Notes: generated from the sequence alone by a model not told the origin. A DNA stretch of 64,000 bases from Cohnella sp. OV330 (GCF_900112065.1 NZ_FOKE01000013.1:1-64000), one strand, 5' to 3'; counted from the stretch's first letter, positions 16,758 through 25,463 are shown. Numbers and translations are program-made.

Positions 16758-17189
16758 TTAGCGTTGCTGCTGGCGCTCCGCCAGTACGTTCAGGAATGCT
16801 TGGGTATAGCGCAGCGTCTTCTGCACTTGCGGATCCTTCAGCATTTTGAGCAGGCCGAACAGGCCGACTGCCTGCGTGTCGGCTTCGGCGCGGTCGCCCG
16901 CTTCGATGGCCGCGGATGCGAGGCCTTTGGCCTTGTCGACGACTGGCGTGAAAAACTCGACGATTCCCGCCTTCGTGTCGTTGATGAAAACTTGGTCCTT
17001 CGCGAGGCCGGATGCGAAGTCGTACGCCGCGGTCAGCGTCGTCACCATCTCGGTCAGCTTGGGCAGGTTGTCCACCAGCGTAGTGAGCGATTGTTGAACT
17101 TCCGGCTTCATCAGTTGATCCAGCACATCCTGGGCCTTTTGCGCGTCGACGGCTTGCTCGGCGCCTTGCGTTTGCGGTGTGGTAGTCAT
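16758..17189 (-). CDS. DUF1641 protein (YjlC-like), upstream of ndh
   Basis: The 143 residues begin with a short polar tail, followed by helices typical of DUF1641 (VLDQLMKPEVQQSLTTLVDN, LPKLTEMVTTL) and ending GLFGLLKMLKDPQVQKTLRY. The family has no known biochemical function, but members are repeatedly coupled to ndh or formate dehydrogenase genes, so a role in assembly or attachment of a respiratory flavoenzyme is plausible. It is 36 nt upstream of ndh on the same strand. The start has AAAGGAGG eight nt upstream. Confidence 0.85.
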   Translation of the reverse strand: MTTTPQTQGAEQAVDAQKAQDVLDQLMKPEVQQSLTTLVDNLPKLTEMVTTLTAAYDFASGLAKDQVFINDTKAGIVEFFTPVVDKAKGLASAAIEAGDRAEADTQAVGLFGLLKMLKDPQVQKTLRYTQAFLNVLAERQQQR

Positions 17190-17279
17190 GAGACAAAGTC
17201 CTCCTTTACAGTAAGGTCATGCGGTCTCTTGCGATTCTCCGTCTCGGCGGACGAAGGGGCACGGGGAGGCGGGCGACAT

Positions 17280-17297
17280 TTGTACCATTTTTCACAT
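17280..17297. promoter_or_regulatory. Possible Rex (redox) operator
   Basis: The 18-mer TTGTACCATTTTTCACAT matches one half of the Rex consensus (TTGTGAA, four nt, TTCACAA) well and the other half partly. It lies 91 nt upstream of the DUF1641-ndh operon, which is Rex-controlled in Bacillus subtilis. Confidence 0.45.
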
Positions 17298-17423
17298 AAA
17301 AAGGCGTGCCGCTATTCCTTTGGCTTCTTCGTTTTCGATCCGGAAGGTCGAAATGAACCCTTGTTCACCATTTTACACCCGTTTGCGTCCTAGATGTAAA
17401 AAAATTAAAAAGGTTAATTGTGT

Positions 17424-18782
17424 CTATTTTGTGTCATCGCTTGTCGAATCCGCAGACGCCTGTGCGGAAGATGACGATACGTAGGCGGCGCGGCTCGATC
17501 CGAGCCCGAATACCGCAGCAAGCGCTACGACGACGACCATTACCACGAGCGGCGTCTGCCAGCCGCCGGAGCGGTCGTGCACGAAGCCGATAAAAGCAGG
17601 GCCGACCGCCGCCACGAGATAACCCACGAACTGAGCCATGCCGGACAGCTCCGTCGCCTCCGTCGCGGTCCGGGTGCGCAGCGAGAAAAACACGAGGCAA
17701 AGGCTGAAGCTCGCGCCCGCGCCGATCCCGATCAGCAGAACCCACGCGACCGTCAGAGGTCCCGTGCCGGCATCGAAAAGCAAGCCCGCGTAGCCGACGA
17801 GCAGCATCGCCATCACGACCGCCATGATACCCCGCTGGCTCGAACGCCGAGCGGCAAGCACCGGCGCCAGAAAGTTCGCGGGCAAGCCGATGATTTGCAT
17901 AAGCGACAGCATCCATCCTGCCGTGCCCGCGCTCATGCCGCGGTCCTGCAAGAGCTCCGGCAGCCAGGTGACGTTGACGTAAAAAATAATCGATTGAAAG
18001 CCCATGAACAACGACACCTGCCACGCCAGGGGCGAACGCCACGGGCGCGCGGACGTCAAAGACGAGCTGCGGACGACACGCTCTCGCCGGCCGCGGCTCA
18101 CTTGCGGCAGCCAAGCGACCATCGCCAGCGCCGAGGCAAGCCCCCATACGCCGAGCGCGCCGCGCCAGCCGAAGCCCGGCGCGTCCGCGATCGGAATGCT
18201 GACGCCGGACGCGATGCCGGCGACGAGCGTCAGCGCGACAGAGTAAATGCCGGTCATGAGCCCGGCCCGGCTCGCGAAGTCCCGCTTGATGAGCGCGGGC
18301 ACGAGCACGTTGCCCAAACCGATGCCGACGCCGATCAAGACGGTGCCGGCGAACAGCAGCGCCGGGTAAGGCGCGGCCCGCACGATGACGCCGACCGTGA
18401 TTAAGGCCATGCCGGCGAGCAGCGTGTTCTCCGCGCCGAAGCGGCGCGACAGCTTGGGCGCCGCCGGCGAGATCACGGCGAAGGCGAGCAGGCCGAGCGT
18501 CGTCAGCATGCCGGCGCCGGCGCCGGACAGACTTAAGTCGTCCTTGATCCGGCCGACCACCGGGCCGACCGCGGTAAGGGCGCCGCGCAGGTTGGCCGCG
18601 ATGAGCACGATGCCGACGGCCAGCCAGAGCAGCCGTCCGCGCTTCGCCTTCTCGGCCCGCTCGCGCTCCTGGGCTTGTTCAAGGGCAAGCTCCCGTTCGA
18701 ATTCGGACGGCGCGTCCGGACGCTCTTCGAGCCGCTCGCCCGTCATATAGTCTTTTTGCTTCGTATTGTTCTCCATCTTCAT
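17424..18782 (-). CDS. MFS transporter, CynX/NimT (cyanate permease-like) family
   Basis: I start the protein at ATG 18782 (452 aa), close to GGAGG; ATG 18776 (spacing 10 nt) and the frame opening at 18800 are alternatives. Twelve membrane helices are predicted by eye. The first conserved loop (AANLRGALTAVGPVVGRIKD) is the hallmark of the CynX/NimT subfamily, whose members move cyanate, 2-nitroimidazole or other small anions. An unusual hydrophilic N-terminus of about 45 residues, rich in Glu/Arg (ELALEQAQERERAEKAKR), could form a coiled coil on the cytoplasmic side. The substrate is unknown. Confidence 0.85.
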   Translation of the reverse strand: MKMENNTKQKDYMTGERLEERPDAPSEFERELALEQAQERERAEKAKRGRLLWLAVGIVLIAANLRGALTAVGPVVGRIKDDLSLSGAGAGMLTTLGLLAFAVISPAAPKLSRRFGAENTLLAGMALITVGVIVRAAPYPALLFAGTVLIGVGIGLGNVLVPALIKRDFASRAGLMTGIYSVALTLVAGIASGVSIPIADAPGFGWRGALGVWGLASALAMVAWLPQVSRGRRERVVRSSSLTSARPWRSPLAWQVSLFMGFQSIIFYVNVTWLPELLQDRGMSAGTAGWMLSLMQIIGLPANFLAPVLAARRSSQRGIMAVVMAMLLVGYAGLLFDAGTGPLTVAWVLLIGIGAGASFSLCLVFFSLRTRTATEATELSGMAQFVGYLVAAVGPAFIGFVHDRSGGWQTPLVVMVVVVALAAVFGLGSSRAAYVSSSSAQASADSTSDDTK

Positions 18783-18990
18783 CGTTCCTCCGGGCATCAC
18801 CTACAGCATACGCCAAACGCGTCGCGCGAATGCCGAGCCGGCGCTGTAACTTATCTCCGGCAATGCCCGAATTGTAACACACGGTGTCAAGTTCGTCACA
18901 CCTCGAACGCCCGAACGAACCGCATAATCCGGCTTGACTCAAGGAAAACTACAAAGGCATTCGCATCGATGTTGAGGAGGAGATTACGAT

Positions 18991-19152
18991 ATGTCCGGAC
19001 GCAACAGTAGACCCGAAAACGGCGGACCTGCGGGTCATCCCGGCAGATTGGACCAGTTCGGCGACAAGCTAGGCTCGCGCAACGAGGAAGAGTTCCGGTC
19101 CGCGGCGGATACGGCATGCAGCACCGGCGCGAAGGGCAAGAACAGAGGCTGA
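18991..19152 (+). CDS. Small hydrophilic protein of unknown function (53 aa)
   Basis: A short frame begins at ATG 18991 with an excellent binding site (GAGGAGG, 10 nt). The product is hydrophilic and rich in Gly, Arg, Asn and Glu (MSGRNSRPENGGPAGH, then RLDQFGDKLGSRNEEEF), without a signal peptide or membrane segment. Its composition recalls minor small spore proteins, but I cannot assign a family. It is followed 71 nt later by another tiny gene, and the two probably share a transcript that ends at the 19358-19399 terminator. Confidence 0.7.
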   Translation: MSGRNSRPENGGPAGHPGRLDQFGDKLGSRNEEEFRSAADTACSTGAKGKNRG

Positions 19153-19223
19153 GCGTCTTTAGCGGTGGGATCCATTTTAAACAAAGAAATCATTGATCAG
19201 TCATTCCAAGGGGGTTCGCGGAC

Positions 19224-19355
19224 ATGAGCGATACGCATGCGTTCGTGGAGCAGGTCCATGACCGCCAACGCAAGGACAAGCGCAACAAAGCGCATCAGGG
19301 TCAGGGCACGCAAGGACAGAAGGTGTCTTCCCGCCAACACAGCACGAATAAATAA
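19224..19355 (+). CDS. DUF4023-like small protein (43 aa)
   Basis: ATG 19224 has AAGGGGG upstream. The 43 residues MSDTHAFVEQVHDRQRKDK and then NKAHQGQGTQGQKVSSRQH follow what I recall of DUF4023, a family of roughly 40-residue proteins in spore-forming Firmicutes (consensus like THEFVEKLxxxQ...NKKHQGKG). Function unknown. It is strongly charged and probably cytoplasmic or a spore component. It lies immediately before a strong terminator. Confidence 0.7.
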   Translation: MSDTHAFVEQVHDRQRKDKRNKAHQGQGTQGQKVSSRQHSTNK

Positions 19356-19357
19356 TG

Positions 19358-19399
19358 CGGCGCGCCTCCGAACGAAAGCCGTTCGAAGGCGCGCTTTTT
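19358..19399 (+). terminator. Terminator after the two small genes
   Basis: GCGCGCCT and CGAACG pair with CGTTCG and AGGCGCGC, with an AAAGC loop and then TTTTT. Confidence 0.9.
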
Positions 19400-19413
19400 G
19401 CATTCTCCCGCCA

Positions 19414-20331
19414 TCATCCCCGGCCGAGCGCAAGCTTGGCCAGTCTGAACGCCGAGCCGAGCCGAGGCCGCCGCAGCTTTTCCGCCACGTACCGGTAATC
19501 CGTCAGCTGCACGCCCGCTTCTTGCATCGCCGCCGCGAAGTCCGGATCGAGCATGAGCTTGTACTCCCACACCCGCTTTTCCCAATTCGGAATGCGCGCG
19601 CCGAGGTCGGCGTCCGGAAGCGCCGGGTGGATGTAGGTCTCCACGACGCCTTCGGGCAACGCGTACAGCTTGGCGATCAGCATCGCTTTAAACGAATCGT
19701 ACGTCTCTCCCGGCTCGATCCCGTAGGGATGGCTGAGCAGATAGTCCGGCACCGCCACGCCGAGCGTGTCGCACAGCGCGACGGCCTTGGCCAGCGTCGC
19801 CTCCACGCCCGGCGCGTTCGCCGTCAGCGCTTCTTCAGGGTCGATATGGCGGAACAGCCGGAAAGGAAGCCCCCTGCGGGAGCACTGCCAAAAGACTTGC
19901 GGCAAATAGCTGCGGCCTGTGACAATGCCGTACAGGCTCCCCATATGATTGTCCGCGTGCGTCACGGCGATGCCTGCGCGATTGACGGCGTCGAACTGCG
20001 CGTTCATCTCGGCGACGACGTCCGCTTTGACGGATCCGCGTTCGAACGCCTCGACGGTCTTGTACATATAGCCGTCCGTATCCTGCAGCGACGGGCGGCC
20101 CGTCAGGCTCGAGAAGCGAACGGCGTCGTACTCGCTCGTGAAGGTCAGATGCAGGCCGATGCTCGCTTCGGGATGGCGCCTGCACCAGTCCGCGGCTTGG
20201 TCGAAGCCTTGGGCGGGCGTCATGATCGTGGCCGAGGAGACGCGGCGCTCCTCGAGCAGATGCATGATGGCTTCGTTCGCGGGCGCGCTCTGTCCGAAGT
20301 CGTCGCAATTCAAGATCAGCAGCTTGGCCAT
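19414..20331 (-). CDS. YdjC/ChbG-family carbohydrate deacetylase
   Basis: ATG at 20331 gives 305 residues. The protein opens with LLILNCDDFGQSAPANEAI; the Asp-Asp pair is the metal/catalytic site of YdjC deacetylases. GLHLTFTSE (His) and THADNHMGSLYG (His/Asn/His) supply further ligands. The family removes acetyl groups from chitooligosaccharides or related amino sugars. Its start codon overlaps the stop of the upstream sugar transporter by one base (TGATG), so translation is coupled, and the pair should import and process one sugar. The frame extends far upstream but that part is a shadow of the transporter. Confidence 0.9.
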   Translation of the reverse strand: MAKLLILNCDDFGQSAPANEAIMHLLEERRVSSATIMTPAQGFDQAADWCRRHPEASIGLHLTFTSEYDAVRFSSLTGRPSLQDTDGYMYKTVEAFERGSVKADVVAEMNAQFDAVNRAGIAVTHADNHMGSLYGIVTGRSYLPQVFWQCSRRGLPFRLFRHIDPEEALTANAPGVEATLAKAVALCDTLGVAVPDYLLSHPYGIEPGETYDSFKAMLIAKLYALPEGVVETYIHPALPDADLGARIPNWEKRVWEYKLMLDPDFAAAMQEAGVQLTDYRYVAEKLRRPRLGSAFRLAKLALGRG

Positions 20332-21638
20332 CAGGCGCCGATCCCTCCTTGCGCATGCGAAGCCGTAATGACCGGCTGCGGCTTGAGAAACAGCGAAATG
20401 ACGAACGAGACGACGAGCAGGCAAAGCGGAACGATGCAAATCAGATAGCGGAACGTCTCCTCCGGATGCGGTCCCGGTTCGTCGCCGCTCACGTAGCCGA
20501 ACATCTGCCCGACGGCGAAAAAGGCGAGCGCCGAGATCAGGCCGCTGGAACGCGTGAGAAAGCCGCCGACCGCCGTATACATCCCTTCTCTGCGGCGTCC
20601 GGTCCGCTGGGCATCCCGGTCGATGATCTCGCTGCTGAGGAGCGCCGGGGAGACGAGGAAGCCCGCCAATCCGAAGCCGAAGCAGATGCCGGCCGCGATG
20701 CCGGTCCCCAAATTGTTGGCGAACCAAAGCGGGATGACGGACAGCCCGTAGACGACGAAGGCGAAGCGCCAGCTGCGGTAGCCGCCGAGTTTTTTCACGA
20801 TATAGAACCACACCGCGACGAGCGGGATGACCGATACGAAGACGGACGCCATCAGCAGCGTAACGTCGTCCTCCCCGACCCCGAGCGCGTACTTGGCGTA
20901 GAAGGGGATCATCGAGCTGACGAGGCCGTTCACCGTCTGGGCAAAGGAGCAAGCCACGTAGAACAGCCATAGTTCCTTGTTCTTCAGCGTCTCGCGGAAC
21001 GCCTGTACGAGCGGCAGCGGCTCCTCCTTGGCGAACGCTTCGTCCTCGCGCACGTTCAGGACGAAGATCGTCATGAATATGCCGAATACGGCCGCGTACA
21101 CGACGGACATCGTCCCGAAGCCAAGAGCCTCGTAGAGAATCGGCGTGAGCGCCGTGCCGATCAGAATGGCGAGGATCTGGTAGGCCTGCTGGACGGCGGA
21201 TGCCTTCGCCCGCAGACTGTCGCCCGTGAAGAGCTCGGGGAAAAGCGCGCCGTAGTTCACCCATAAAATCGTGGCGACCGCCTCGAAGAGGATGAGCGCG
21301 ACGAGAAACCAAGTAAATAAAGCGCTATCATGAAGGTTCGGCGGAACGGCGAACACCATGACGAAAGCCAGCATGAACAGCGGGATGGACGCGAAAATCC
21401 ATGGCCTGCGGCGGCCGTGACGCGAACGCGTACGGTCCGACAAGTAGCCGGCCATCGGCTGGTTGACGGCGTCCCAGATGAGGTAGATCGTCCGCGCGAG
21501 CGTGGCCAGCCCCACGGCCAGGCCCAGCTTTTCGACGTAAAAATACGTGTAAAACGAACTGAAAGCCTGGCTGGGCACCATCATCGCGAACATCCCGAGC
21601 GCATAGGCCGTCGGGGAATTCAGGAACTTCCTGCTCAT
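20331..21638 (-). CDS. MFS sugar:cation symporter (GPH/MelB-like)
   Basis: I start at ATG 21638 (435 aa) because it is seven nt after GGGAG; ATG 21644 also exists. About twelve membrane helices. The loop 2-3 signature of glycoside-pentoside-hexuronide symporters is clear: IYLIWDAVNQPMAGYLSDRT then SRHGRRRPWIF, with the Asp residues that bind the coupling cation. It should import an oligosaccharide or glycoside. It is co-transcribed with the YdjC deacetylase, which suggests an acetylated amino sugar as cargo. This is inference from context only. Confidence 0.88.
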   Translation of the reverse strand: MSRKFLNSPTAYALGMFAMMVPSQAFSSFYTYFYVEKLGLAVGLATLARTIYLIWDAVNQPMAGYLSDRTRSRHGRRRPWIFASIPLFMLAFVMVFAVPPNLHDSALFTWFLVALILFEAVATILWVNYGALFPELFTGDSLRAKASAVQQAYQILAILIGTALTPILYEALGFGTMSVVYAAVFGIFMTIFVLNVREDEAFAKEEPLPLVQAFRETLKNKELWLFYVACSFAQTVNGLVSSMIPFYAKYALGVGEDDVTLLMASVFVSVIPLVAVWFYIVKKLGGYRSWRFAFVVYGLSVIPLWFANNLGTGIAAGICFGFGLAGFLVSPALLSSEIIDRDAQRTGRRREGMYTAVGGFLTRSSGLISALAFFAVGQMFGYVSGDEPGPHPEETFRYLICIVPLCLLVVSFVISLFLKPQPVITASHAQGGIGA

Positions 21639-21809
21639 CGGCATTCTCCCGTCGCATGTAGATTCGCGGCATGCTCCGCCGGCTAGACGTCGGCCCGCGA
21701 CGTCCGGCGCGGCACGCCGTTCTTCTACACCATTCTACAAACGGGTAGCAATTTCCTCCAATCCTGCAAAACACCGGAATTGCGAGGAGAAAGCCTTACG
21801 CAGACGGGT

Positions 21810-22277
21810 TTACCAGACCGGCCTGAACTTCGAGGCGCCCTCGCCGAAGGAGCGGACGATGTCGCGCATGCTCTGCGCCAACCGCTCAGCCTCGCGCTCC
21901 CCTAACCGCTCGCGCCATCTTCCTTCGATGGCGGCGAATTGCGCTTCGGTCGCCCGGATACAGGCCCATCCCCGCTCGGTGAGCACGACCAGCTTGCCGC
22001 GCCCGTCGCTCGGATGCGGACGTCGCTCGACGTAGCCGCGCCCCTCGAGATAGTCGATCATCTGGGTGGCCGCCTGCTTGGTCATATCCAGATGCTCGGC
22101 CAGCTCGATCCCCGTCGCTCCGCCGAACGAAAGCTTCTGAAACGCGTACCCGTGCGCCGGACGCACGTCGTCGAACCCCTGTGCGGCCAGCTCCCGGTGA
22201 AGCTCGTCTACCGCCGCGCGGAAGGCCGTCGCAAACAAAAACGTCAATTCGTAACCCCACGCACCCGTCTCGGACAT
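21810..22277 (-). CDS. MarR-family transcriptional regulator
   Basis: The 155 residues have the winged-helix MarR core: ATGIELAEHLDMTKQAATQM as recognition region and RRPHPSDGRGKLVVLTERG as the beta wing with its Asp-x-Arg. Such dimers sense small phenolic or oxidising compounds and bind inverted repeats. It lies 171 nt upstream of the MelB-like gene in the same direction, and downstream (in the same orientation) of the SnoaL gene. A perfect 12-bp inverted repeat at 23209-23233 near the SnoaL start is a candidate target, though not adjacent to the marR promoter. GGGAGGGAAGCGCC lies before ATG. Confidence 0.88.
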   Translation of the reverse strand: MSETGAWGYELTFLFATAFRAAVDELHRELAAQGFDDVRPAHGYAFQKLSFGGATGIELAEHLDMTKQAATQMIDYLEGRGYVERRPHPSDGRGKLVVLTERGWACIRATEAQFAAIEGRWRERLGEREAERLAQSMRDIVRSFGEGASKFRPVW

Positions 22278-22411
22278 GGCGCTTCCCTCCCGATCCCGTC
22301 CTGCTTGTCGCTGTCCATTGTATCACAGGAGTATCACAGGAGGCGGCGAGGGGTAGGAGCGCGTTGGAACCATTTGCCGACAAGCTGCGATGAGACGACG
22401 GGCCCGTTTGG

Positions 22412-22589
22412 CGGACATACGATCCGTTATTTTGTGGAACGGCCTTCATCCGCAGGCTTACCGGACCACAGATCCGTTATCATGACGATTTGCCTTCCAT
22501 TCGCCCCATTCGGAACCCCGATAACGGATCCCCTGTCCACAAACGCCCATTTATCCGATGTATCGGGCAAATAGCGGATTCTGTGTCCG
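22412..22589. repeat. Four-box array (50-63-50 spacing), inverted pairs
   Basis: The core GATCCGTTAT occurs at 22421-22430 and 22471-22480, its reverse complement ATAACGGATC at 22521-22530, and a variant ATAGCGGATT at 22571-22580: four cores exactly 50 nt apart. Each is part of a CGGA-N7-TCCG type dyad, degenerate in box 3, with centres at 22419, 22469, 22532 and 22582, so boxes 1-2 are forward and 3-4 inverted. It lies between the SnoaL stop and the marR start. Nothing else is seen in this 379-nt gap. Confidence 0.85.
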
Positions 22590-22656
22590 GCAAAATCGCC
22601 TTCGAGACAGTCATCTCCATTTTCCTAACAGGATCTCCCTCCCTTGACTACCCTCG

Positions 22657-23190
22657 CTACTTGCGCACCGGCGCCCCATTCACGCGGCAGGCAGGCTGCT
22701 CGCTGAGCTCCGCGCCGATCTGGCGCAGCAGCGCAGCGGTATCGAACAGCGCCCAATGCTCGGCGATCCGACCGTGCGAGATACGGTATTCCCTGTAAAG
22801 CTTGGCGTCGATCGGCTGCCCCGTGGCCGCCTTTCCCCTGAAGGTGCCAAGATGAGTGCCCGTCATCCGAAGCCGGACGACGACGCGATCCCCCTCGCTC
22901 GTGACGCTCTCGACCGTCGACCGCTGATCGGGAAACGCCGTCCGCAGCCTCTCCGCCATCGCGAGCAGTCCTTCCGCATTGCCCGGCTCGTAGGCATGAT
23001 CGAGGTAGTCGTCCGTCAGACACTGCGAGATGCACGAACAATCGCCGGCGTTCCAAAAGCGTTCGATGAAGTCGAGCGCCACTTCCGCGGGTGCCGGCAC
23101 CCCGTGTGCGGTCATTCTGTCAGGTTGATTGCCCCGCACGTTTTGCCCGATTTCGCTGCGTGGATTTGAAGCTTGCGGATGCTGGTTCAA
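22657..23190 (-). CDS. SnoaL-like ester cyclase-fold protein
   Basis: I start at TTG 23190 (177 aa) because AAGGAGG lies seven nt upstream; the frame opens at TTG 23208, but that would place the binding site inside the gene. The body from residue about 40 is a SnoaL/NTF2-like cone fold: EVALDFIERFWNAGD, CLTDDYLDHAYEPGN, then GRIAEHWALFDTAALLRQIG. Family members include polyketide cyclases and many carrier- or stress-related proteins, so the reaction is unknown. The promoter region contains a perfect 12-bp inverted repeat, so it is probably repressed by a dimeric regulator. Confidence 0.83.
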   Translation of the reverse strand: MNQHPQASNPRSEIGQNVRGNQPDRMTAHGVPAPAEVALDFIERFWNAGDCSCISQCLTDDYLDHAYEPGNAEGLLAMAERLRTAFPDQRSTVESVTSEGDRVVVRLRMTGTHLGTFRGKAATGQPIDAKLYREYRISHGRIAEHWALFDTAALLRQIGAELSEQPACRVNGAPVRK

Positions 23191-23208
23191 AGGCTTTGCC
23201 TCCTTCAA

Positions 23209-23233
23209 ATATAGTCAATTCAATTGACTATAT
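23209..23233. promoter_or_regulatory. Perfect 12-bp inverted repeat, likely operator
   Basis: ATATAGTCAATT, one C, then AATTGACTATAT. This is a perfect dyad centred 31 nt upstream of the chosen SnoaL start and overlapping its binding-site region. The size and AT-rich arms fit a MarR- or TetR-type operator. Confidence 0.7.
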
Positions 23234-23399
23234 GAGGATAGCATGCAACGAGCTATTTAGTAAAGTGAATTGACCAAAACGCACGGATGTTTATCGTAGA
23301 CGGTCGGCGGGAAATTCGCGGCACGCTCCGCTATCGAGAGACTCGCTTGGCGGTCGCCCCCTCCCTCTCACTAGAGATGCACCCTTGTCAACCAGGTGA

Positions 23400-23405
23400 T
23401 ATAAT
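23400..23405 (+). promoter_or_regulatory. Extended -10 element for the DUF1284 gene
   Basis: TGATATAAT, 35 nt upstream of the DUF1284 start; no clear -35. Confidence 0.4.
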
Positions 23406-23440
23406 CATGGTTAACAATTAAACGCAAGGAATGATGACGG

Positions 23441-23866
23441 ATGACGATCAAGCTGCGCGGGCATCATCTGCTCTGCCTGCTGGGATACCGGGGCAAAGGG
23501 TACTCGGAGGGGTTCTGCGCGAATATGACGCGCGTATACGAGCGGTTGCGGACGGCGCCCGAGACGGAAATCGAGCTGATCCTCGGGCCCGACGACATCT
23601 GCGCGGCTTTCCCCGAGGACCAGGAGCCGCACTGCGAGAATGCGAGCGTGTACCGCAAGGACGAGGAAATCGCGCGGCAGATCGGCATTGCGCTCGGGGA
23701 GCGTCGCGCATGGGCGGACGTCGTCGCCGCCGTCGCAGAGCGCGTGCGGCCGAACGACATCGGCTCCCTCTGCAGCGATTGCAGATGGGAGCCGTATGGA
23801 TTGTGCCGCGAAGGCGTCGCGCATGTTCATTCAACGCCCAGGCTGCGAGAGCTGCCGCCCGCCTGA
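23441..23866 (+). CDS. DUF1284 domain protein
   Basis: The 141 residues begin with LRGHHLLCLLGYRGKGYSEG, the defining stretch of DUF1284. Six further cysteines follow, including GSLCSDCRWEPYGLC near the end. The family is described as possible iron-sulfur or metal-binding proteins of unknown role; the spacing CxxC...C here is compatible with that. The start has AAGGA upstream. It appears monocistronic and is convergent with the GntR-ABC operon (gap of five nt). Confidence 0.85.
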   Translation: MTIKLRGHHLLCLLGYRGKGYSEGFCANMTRVYERLRTAPETEIELILGPDDICAAFPEDQEPHCENASVYRKDEEIARQIGIALGERRAWADVVAAVAERVRPNDIGSLCSDCRWEPYGLCREGVAHVHSTPRLRELPPA

Positions 23867-23871
23867 CGGCG

Positions 23872-24570
23872 TCAGACGGACGTGCGGCGCAGCAGCGCGT
23901 AGGATAGCGCCATGAACAGGAGCGTCAGCGGCGCGGTGCCGCCGGCGATCTCGAGCATCGTGCGGTCCGCCAGCCAATGGCCGAGATCGATCCACCAGCC
24001 TTGCTGCGTCATGACGTAGCTCCAGACCGTGCCGATCGCGAGGACGGCGATGGAGAGGATGAACATGCCGGTCTTGCCGAAGCGCTTGGCGACGCAGGCG
24101 ATCAGGAAGCCGAGGTAGAACAAGAAGACGATCAGCAGGAAGTAGATGAGGAACTGAACTGGCGCGGAGCCCTCGCTGAGGTAGGGCAGGTGGAAGAAGT
24201 AGAGTCCGACTCCCCAGCCGTCGGTCCAATCGCTCTCGACGTACGACAGCAAGGTCAAACCGGCGGCGCAGACGGCGCCCACCAGGCCGATGACGCCCCC
24301 CGTCCCCCAGAAGTAATCCGACCTGCGGACGCTGAAGCCGAGCAAAAAAGGCAGGGTGCTCGACACCGACATAATGCCGGCCGCGAGCATGTAGATATAC
24401 AAGGACGCGACGCCGCCGGTCGTGATGTCTTCCTGAGAAAAGAAAGCGATGACCAGATTCACGACGAAGCTCGATCCGGAGATGATCCAGGGCAGCAGGA
24501 ACCAGCTGAATTTGTCCTTCAGAATCGTGGACGTGACCGCCTTCATTCTTCCGCGTTGGACGATATTCAT
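23872..24570 (-). CDS. ABC transporter membrane subunit (GntR-ABC operon)
   Basis: The 232 residues form six membrane helices (e.g. WFLLPWIISGSSFVVNLVIA, FLIYFLLIVFLFYLGFLIAC). No binding-protein-dependent permease motif is present, as usual for ABC-2-type exporters. It overlaps the ATPase gene by four nt (ATGA) and ends the three-gene gntR-ATPase-permease operon, the layout of the Bacillus subtilis ytrABCDEF and similar loci that respond to cell-wall antibiotics. Substrate unknown; efflux or antibiotic protection is likely from context. Confidence 0.8.
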   Translation of the reverse strand: MNIVQRGRMKAVTSTILKDKFSWFLLPWIISGSSFVVNLVIAFFSQEDITTGGVASLYIYMLAAGIMSVSSTLPFLLGFSVRRSDYFWGTGGVIGLVGAVCAAGLTLLSYVESDWTDGWGVGLYFFHLPYLSEGSAPVQFLIYFLLIVFLFYLGFLIACVAKRFGKTGMFILSIAVLAIGTVWSYVMTQQGWWIDLGHWLADRTMLEIAGGTAPLTLLFMALSYALLRRTSV

Positions 24571-25463
24571 AACGAGACCGCCTCCCTTTCCTCTTTTTTG
24601 CCGCCCGTCAGATGTACGATCAGCTGCTGAAGCGACACCGGCGCGAACTCCAGACCGCGCTCCGCCGCCTCTCTACGCTCCATTGCGCTTGCCTCTCCCA
24701 TGACCGTCGCCGAAGCGATCGCGCCCATGGCGTCCCGCGACAACACCTTTTTCCCCGACACGAACGAATCGATCTTGGCGGCAGCGCCCACGACGCTGTA
24801 GGCCATTCCGGACAGTCGCTCCACGTCCTGGTCCAGCAGCAGCTTGCCTTGGTCGATCAGCAGTACGTGCTCCAACAGGCGGCTCACCTCGTCGATCAAG
24901 TGCGTCGACAGGATGACGGTGCGCGGATGCTCGGCATAGTCCTCCAGCAGCCGGTCGTAGAACAAGGTACGCGCGACGGCGTCCAGTCCGAGATACGGTT
25001 CGTCGAAGATCGTCAGGGGCGCCCGGCTGGCCAGCCCGACGACGACGCCGGCGGCGGACAGCATGCCCCGAGACAGCTTCTGCATCTTGCGCTTGAGCGG
25101 CAGTCCGAACGCTTCGGCCAATTCGGCCGCGTACGCCGCGTCCCAGTTCGGATGCAGCGAAGCGGACACTTCCAGCACGTCCTTCACCGTGAACATCGGC
25201 GGATACTTCTGGCTCTCCTTGATGAAGCAGACGCGGCGGAGTACCGACTCGTTCTCGAACGGCGCTTCGCCGAACACTTCAATGTCCCCGCCCGACGCGA
25301 ACTGCTGCGCCGTCAGCATGTGCATGATCGTCGTCTTGCCGGCGCCGTTGCGGCCGAGAAGCCCGTAGATCTTGTTTTCCTCCAGCTCGAAGCTCACGCC
25401 GCGGACCGCCGCGGTGCCGCCGTAGGATTTGGTCAGGTTCGTTACCTTTACGATCGCGCTCAT
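24567..25463 (-). CDS. ABC transporter ATP-binding protein (GntR-ABC operon)
   Basis: The 298 residues contain Walker A GRNGAGKTT (about 37-45), a diverged signature KLSRGMLSA in place of LSGGQ, Walker B LTIFDEPYLGLD and switch histidine STHLIDE. A further 80 residues form a C-terminal domain of the sort seen in exporter ATPases. It should power the membrane protein encoded immediately downstream. It overlaps the gntR gene by four nt, so all three genes are translationally coupled. Confidence 0.92.
   Translation of the reverse strand: MSAIVKVTNLTKSYGGTAAVRGVSFELEENKIYGLLGRNGAGKTTIMHMLTAQQFASGGDIEVFGEAPFENESVLRRVCFIKESQKYPPMFTVKDVLEVSASLHPNWDAAYAAELAEAFGLPLKRKMQKLSRGMLSAAGVVVGLASRAPLTIFDEPYLGLDAVARTLFYDRLLEDYAEHPRTVILSTHLIDEVSRLLEHVLLIDQGKLLLDQDVERLSGMAYSVVGAAAKIDSFVSGKKVLSRDAMGAIASATVMGEASAMERREAAERGLEFAPVSLQQLIVHLTGGKKEEREAVSL

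Noticed and set aside
15570..17393. 607-aa plus-strand frame across ndh and DUF1641
   Set aside because: It spans two well-recognised minus-strand genes and has no motif of its own.
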